From assembly GCF_018446385.1 (NCBI RefSeq), contig NC_056000.1, positions 48,454,722-48,518,721 on the forward strand: a DNA stretch of 64,000 nucleotides, given 5' to 3'. Of this stretch, positions 59,501 through 64,000 are shown piece after piece. Position 1 is the stretch's first letter. Every line of letters begins with the position of its first letter. A program made the position numbers and the translations under genes. Source of the stretch: Zingiber officinale. Taxonomy: Eukaryota > Streptophyta > Magnoliopsida > Zingiberales > Zingiberaceae. Under the pieces are notes generated by a model. That model saw only the letters and a list, made by a program, of their open reading frames with translations, was not told where the DNA came from and made no database searches.

Positions 59501-62500
59501 AAAGATTGTGCATGCATGTCTTTTCTAATTGCTAGAGACATAATTGATGTTTAAAATAGAATATTACACAGGGGGCTCAGCAAAAACTCAAACTTTCCTG
59601 GTGACTTCAATTTGTACACTAAGTGAAGAGGAATTTAGAAATAATATTGATGTGTCATAGCCTACAACTAGAAGATTCTTCAACTCTGTCAAATAACTGT
59701 TTCACTTATCTAACTATAGAAACTATCGGTCATCTTTACACACATGTCCACATCGCCAACAAGTGATGCACACTAGTTTGCAGCAGTCAGTTTTTCTTAC
59801 ATAACTAGCATTTTCCCACCCAATCTCTCTTTCTCCCAGAGAAGAAATGTCATCAGCTACATGATCCATGATGTATATTAGGGCTGTTTATTTGGAAGGA
59901 TAATAGGTAGGGCAAAGTGAAAGCAACACAAAATATACATGAGTGATTTATCATTCATGAAACATGAATTCCATGATCCTTTCTTTATCCCTCTCCTTTC
60001 CTTCCTATCTTTCCACCGAAGAAAACCTAGCCTAAGGGACTACATAGAAATGTGGGATTGTAGCAGATAATAGCTATCACGTATGTGACAACTTAACTTT
60101 AGTGATTAGCTTTCTTCTTCTTTTGTAGGTAGACGGAAAGAAAGGGGGAAATGACTGATCCAAATGAAGTGAACTGCAAAGAAAGAGGAGTGAAGAGAAT
60201 AATAGGGAAGAAAGTAGGAGTAAAAATGGAGTGAGGAGAGAGGGAAAGAAAGGGATTCATAGAATAATGAATATTCATCAAAGTATAAACGCATTACAGT
60301 GCACATGAAACCTCGCATAAGAGAACTAAAAAACTGCCCACCAAACTATCTGCTAAATCCACTGAACAAGGATGTTATCTTCTTAGACCAATTATTGGGA
60401 GTGAAATTTGTACACTAAAGCATCCAAATGGTGAAGGAACCAAGAGAAAAGGCTTCAGACCTACATTGGAAGTGTAAATAGGCAGACCATACTACATATT
60501 GATCAGACAGCAAAGTGGATTTACTAAAAGAAGTATGGTATCAATTTGCAGGTAAAAAGATGCACCCACTTTCTACTTGAGTCAATTGAGAAGAATGCAA
60601 AAAGTTAACTTTCTATACAATATAAGGTAAAGCATAATTGTGAAAACATAAAATAGAAATGCCTTCTTAACAGCTCAGAAAATAAACAGAGAAGTCCCAT
60701 ATCTAGAATACCAGTAATTATTTGCTGTGCAAAAATTTACAGATACCTTTCCACCTTCTATGTAGCACAAGAACCTTGGCTTCCACATATTTGACCCATA
60801 GCTTGCATACCAAACTTCAATTTTTGACAATGAAGATCTCCATGTGAAGCTACTAGCAATAATATCGCTTGGTATCAGTGTTTGTGGATCATGACATGAT
60901 TCGCATTGAGATGAGTGTCCCTCTATTTGAAGTTTACTTGAAGCATTTATCCCATCGCAATCTTCATCTAGATCCAGTTTTGAAAGTGGTAGAATCAGAT
61001 CTTCAGCAAATTTTCCATCCTCCACATTCTCTGCAGTGTTGATGCCCTTATCCATCTCCACCTCAGATTCAGAACTAGAGTAGGTTACCTGAAATTTATA
61101 TTCAGATCCTTTTATGGCTAAAAACTGATAGATAAATGAGAAGCAACACGAGTTGTGCAGGATACTAAACATGCACAATTTGTGTTGCATTCAAAGAAGA
61201 AGAGCAAGTGTGGCGAAGTATCACAGATGTCAGACAGGTAAGGTGTGGTTGAGATTGAACTACACAAAATGATAACCAAAACCTCTTAACTTGATTATGA
61301 ACCACGGCTCATGAAGATGATCATATCACAGTTATGAGAATCCTCCACAATGGAGATCCTATTCAAACGAAGGGCTCCAAGCAAATCTCACATGAGAGGT
61401 GTGTAGTGAAGCACGAGCAAGGAGTTGGCTTTTATAGAAGAGAATCATCTTTTAATTTGAATGTAGAATAAGAACAAGCTACACAACAACCAGACTAATT
61501 CCATATTATTACTACTTTTTTGTAATGTGTCGTTTTAGTTATGTATCTGGTTATTGAGTATGAAGTTGTTCGTTTATGTACTACTAATATAGTATATATG
61601 TAGCATTCATAAGAGAGCAAGAAAATCATGAGACAACAAAAAATATACCATGATTTATAGGTATTAGCTCCCTCAAACAAATTCATCTCCTTTCTCCTCT
61701 CTCCCCATGTTAGTTCCCAACATATATGACCACTAAATCAAAATTCACAACACATGAAAAAAAAAAAAATCAATCAATCAAAACATGGTATTCAATCAAC
61801 TCATGTTGATGCTAGATACAACAACCTACCTAATGTGGTAGTGACAACAGGAGGAAGGAGAATCAAAACATGGTATTCAAGCAATTGAGATTTTAGAACT
61901 TATTATTTAATGAAAGGAATATAGTCCCATGTTCAAGAGAGTAGAACACTTTAATGCGTTTTAAAGCTCAAAGAGACTCCCACCTTACAATCTGTCTTTT
62001 GATAAAGCGCTAAACAGCAAGAATGTGCCTGACTTCCAAACCAAGTAAGAACTTGATGGACCCACAACCAAGTCAAAAATGCGCACAATATATGGCGCCA
62101 CCCTGTGGAAATGAAACGAGCTTTCAACTCTCCCCAAGGGTTGAACTTTGTCTCACCTTTATAATGAGTGGGGAACTTCAATTCCCACTAAGGTTCTAAG
62201 AGATACCTACCTATTGAGCTTATTTGAGACTGGGTAAAACTATCTCGCTCCAAAACAACAAGACCTTGTCAAGCCAGGAGTCATGGTCAATCTGCATAAA
62301 ATAACCTCAGCAATGTGCATTTGGACATCACATCTAGAATTTCATGCTGATAATGAGTGGGGAACTTCGATGCCCACTAAGGTACTTCAATGCCCACAAA
62401 GGCACTTCGATGCCCACAAAGACTCAAAGGGATTACTACCTACCGAGATGCTCATTTGAGATTGGGCTAGATTGTCTCACTTCAAAGCTGATTAAACGTC

Positions 62501-64000
62501 AATAAGACAGAAGCTATGGCTGTAAATAAATAGAACGTTCATAAACAAGCTTGGTGTTCGACTGGGTAAGAGTTTGTTTACGTTCGTTCAATATACACAA
62601 GATGTATTAAATGAACAAGCTTGAAACGACTCATTTAACTAAATGAATAAGCTTGAACATATATATGTTCAGCTCGTTAATATTAGTGAAAATGTTCGTG
62701 AACAACGTTTGTGAGCAACGTTCGTGAGCAATATTCGTCAATAAAACTCTCATCAACTTGCTAAAATAAATAAACTTTCAAAATGAACCAACAAATTTGT
62801 ATTATCAAGTACAATAACTAATCAAACAAGCTTAAAATGTAAAAATTTCAAACAATCAAACAAGTTTGAGTTAAGAGCTCGATAACATCTAAACGAACCA
62901 AGCCCAAGCCAAGCTCGAACCAAGCTCAAGCTCATAAAAAAGAAACTAAACCAAGCTTGAACAATTATTTTAATGGCTTGGTACATTTTAGGCTCGGCTT
63001 GGCTCGGTTTGGCTCGGCTATCTTATCAAACAAGCTTGAACAGCACAAAGCTTGGCTCGGCTTGTTTATAGACCTACTAGAAGCCTTGGTCAATGTGCAT
63101 AAAATATCCTACATTTGAGATTGAGCTAGTATTGTGCAGATATCACATCTAGAAAATATATGGCAAAGCATTAGTTTCCTTTAGCTCTTAAACCAGGATA
63201 TTTAAGCAAACTCTCTCTCAACTATCAAGTAATATAGGAATATAGTCCAATCCTGGTTCAGCAACCTCAGATAAATGCCTGGAAAATAAATTAACCAAAA
63301 AAGTGGGGAGTAATTTCTTTGATTTGAGTTGCACAGGTTTCAAAGATTTATAGGAAGTACATATTATATGTTGTATGCAAAACAAAAATGCAATTTAAAG
63401 ATACACTACTCACCTCAGGTGGGCGAGGTCTTCCACGGCTAGCTAGTAAGCTCTGAGGTAGCTTGATATTAAGAGCAGGCCAATATCCTTTTAGTTCATG
63501 TCGAACCTGAAGAAACCATCATGAACAGAAAAAATTGCCACAAGTGGAAATAGCCATCATGAGATGAAAATGGATGACAAATGTATTACCGCTTTTAGGA
63601 TATCCCATGTAGATTCAAAAGCAGGACTGCGTGAAGATCCAACAACTTCTTCATGCAACAGTATTTTTGCACAACTCAGAACAGAGTTAGCTATAGAATT
63701 GAGATTATATCCACCTTCCAGGGCCATTACTATCTTTCCTTGGGCAAATGGCATCAACTTTAACAGAAGACAAGCAATTACACAAAATTGTAAGTCTAAG
63801 CGTCAGAAAAATCTGTGTTCAAAGAAAAGGTTGAAGCAATTTGGATAAATATGAATTACTAAGTTTGACAGTACAATTTCTAATAATCAGGTTGGGCAAA
63901 CAAATCAGTGGTTTGGAGATTGTTTACCTTTTCTAATAGAAGTGAATAACCATAAGGTGTAACACAACAACCACCAAGAGGGTCATCAATGGCTGTTCAA
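50576..64000 (-). CDS. HDA5: Class II histone deacetylase, HDA5 type, 3' part (8 exons in window)
   Basis: Exons on the minus strand: 63992-63928, 63757-63590, 63506-63414, 61088-60747, 51482-51289, 51197-51050, 50961-50897, 50741-50576 (stop TAA), all in phase with GT-AG introns. The first visible exons are the end of an HDAC catalytic domain (DPLGGC, VTPYGYS, then KIVMALEGGYNLNSIANS). A Ser/Asp/Glu-rich linker follows, and then a region resembling gamma-glutamylcyclotransferases: YASYGSNMWKPR, HRLLFGRSYTRTWGKGGVAF, CMYRITLEQFNDV. HDA5 of Arabidopsis has the same HDAC-plus-tail design, which supports one gene rather than two. It deacetylates histones and other proteins; the tail's activity is unknown. 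The 5' half is outside the window. One intron is 9264 bp and full of transposons. Confidence 0.9.
51870..53010. repeat. Left arm of a large inverted repeat
   Basis: About 1.14 kb. Its reverse complement recurs at 53545-54832 and 59296-59381. The outer edge holds atgatcttatgggtttatgc. Relative to the right arm it lacks about 200 bp near 52370-52385. Arms differ by an estimated 10% by eye. Confidence 0.85.
53011..53544. other. Loop of the large inverted repeat, with its own palindrome
   Basis: Between the arms. About 53345-53535 is itself an inverted repeat centred near 53440: acaaggtgggtctttcattt (53376 on) returns as aaagaaagactcaccttgt (53503 on). A 64-residue frame on the minus strand (53030-53224) and a 61-residue frame on the plus strand (53340-53525) match no family I know. 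Confidence 0.7.
54825..54832. repeat. 8-bp target-site duplication, left (gtgctaag)
   Basis: Identical to 59296-59303. The uninterrupted sequence survives in the left arm near 51952-51962 (reverse complement), confirming the insertion. Confidence 0.95.
54833..59295 (+). mobile_element. hAT DNA transposon (4463 bp) nested in the inverted repeat
   Basis: Ends CAGTGTTCGAAATTGCG (left) and CAAGGTTCTAAAATTCG (right, reverse complement), with a perfect 8-bp target duplication. Subterminal gcctaggcg motifs cluster at both ends (54860-54960 and 59205-59280). A GC-rich, CpG-rich block lies at 55030-55420 and a very AT-rich block at 55440-56330, then a defective transposase gene. It lies antisense to the HDA5-type gene. 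Confidence 0.94.
56380..58781 (+). pseudogene. hAT transposase with BED finger and DUF659-like core, defective
   Basis: ATG 56380 follows a likely intron acceptor at 56364. The BED-type finger (CKLCGKAMSGGVYRIKEHI) lies within the first 70 residues. The core (56973-57374) has KPPTQYQLREPLL and CSIMTDAWSDRKRR, but the usual TDNA motif reads TGNATNN (glycine codon at 57309-57311), losing a conserved acidic residue. The dimerisation domain (about 58140-58275) shows FDPCAWWS and SGCERNWSTFEG, then an intron and a final exon from about 58386 (IHTKKRNRL...) with an acidic tail. At least two in-frame stops (near 56913 and 57372) and about three frameshifts make it inactive. Confidence 0.9.
59296..59303. 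repeat. 8-bp target-site duplication, right (gtgctaag)
   Basis: Identical to 54825-54832; the inverted-repeat arm resumes here. Confidence 0.95.
59382..60746. other. Intron flank right of the inverted repeat
   Basis: It begins with a short (ta)n run (59384-59400), then ordinary AT-rich intron sequence. Nothing recognised. Confidence 0.5.
62352..62425. repeat. 19-20 bp minisatellite (3 copies)
   Basis: Three copies of (g)acttc(g/a)atgcccacaaag in a row. The first duplication unit has only one copy, so this grew after the duplication. Confidence 0.85.
62515..63076. mobile_element. Short non-autonomous hAT-type element (562 bp)
   Basis: Ends TATGGCTGTAAATAAA (left) and TAGGTCTATAAACAAG (right, reverse complement). 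Flanking octamers acagaagc and ctagaagc match at six of eight positions, consistent with an aged 8-bp target duplication. Subterminal zones are rich in caagct/ggctcgg motifs, very common in plant hAT miniature elements. No coding capacity. Confidence 0.7.

Larger units (their letters stand above)
51483..60746 (-). other. 9.26-kb intron of the HDA5-type gene
   Basis: Donor gtatct at 60746 and acceptor ttgcag at 51483, both consistent with frame. Apart from flanks of about 0.4 kb and 1.4 kb it consists of a large inverted repeat with a hAT transposon inserted in its right arm. Excluding both would leave an intron of about 1.75 kb. Confidence 0.85.
62140..63150. repeat. Imperfect tandem duplication of about 200 bp, second copy interrupted
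   Basis: Both copies contain taatgagtggggaacttc, then catttgagattggg-like and tctca.ttc phrases, ggtcaa(t)(c/g)tgcataaaata and (a)tcacatctagaa. Between the two halves of copy 2 lies the hAT-type element. Confidence 0.75.
61089..63413 (-). other. HDA5-type intron with local tandem duplication and MITE
   Basis: A 2325-bp GT-AG intron. A unit of about 200 bp (62140-62340) recurs from 62348. The second copy is expanded by a minisatellite (62352-62425) and interrupted by a short hAT-type element (62515-63076). Confidence 0.75.

Overview
The window is nuclear DNA of a flowering plant, probably a monocot. Genes are split by GT-AG introns. The BSD gene starts with a very GC-rich first exon and becomes AT-richer downstream, and the SEC14-like gene is GC-rich at third codon positions; both are common in monocots. 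The species cannot be fixed from sequence alone.

Layout. 1-22206 is a pile of nested LTR retrotransposon fossils: a gag-only Copia element (1-3260 plus 12999-15226), whose 3' LTR holds an oppositely oriented Copia relative (3261-12993, 5-bp target duplication), then LTR and internal remains with several minisatellites (15227-19466), then a broken Ty3/Gypsy element (19467-22206). A 2.9-kb hAT transposon (23026-25955) with a perfect 8-bp target duplication sits 85 bp upstream of the first host start codon. The gene-bearing part follows: a BSD-domain gene (+, 26041-29138), convergent with a nuclear RsmE-type rRNA methyltransferase gene (-, 29799-33936); a SEC14/CRAL-TRIO gene (-, 37258-38424); a repeat zone with U2 snRNA pseudogenes, two solo-LTR-like copies and a non-autonomous hAT (39400-45260); a glycine-rich RRM protein gene of the mitochondrial GRP2/RBG type (+, 47317-49518); and the 3' part of a class II histone deacetylase gene of the plant HDA5 type (-, 50576 to beyond 64000).

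The deacetylase gene is the most striking structure. Its C-terminal gamma-glutamylcyclotransferase-like region is split by a 9.26-kb intron holding an unclassified inverted repeat with arms of 1.1-1.4 kb. A 4.46-kb hAT transposon (8-bp target duplication) interrupts one arm. A further intron holds a short hAT-type element inside one copy of a local tandem duplication.

The host genes do not form an obvious pathway. Their interest lies in how transposons have entered a promoter and introns, and in the inverted repeats left behind. No CRISPR array, tRNA or rRNA gene was seen. Exon limits come from reading splice sites, frame and family similarity; no alignment or transcript evidence was available.
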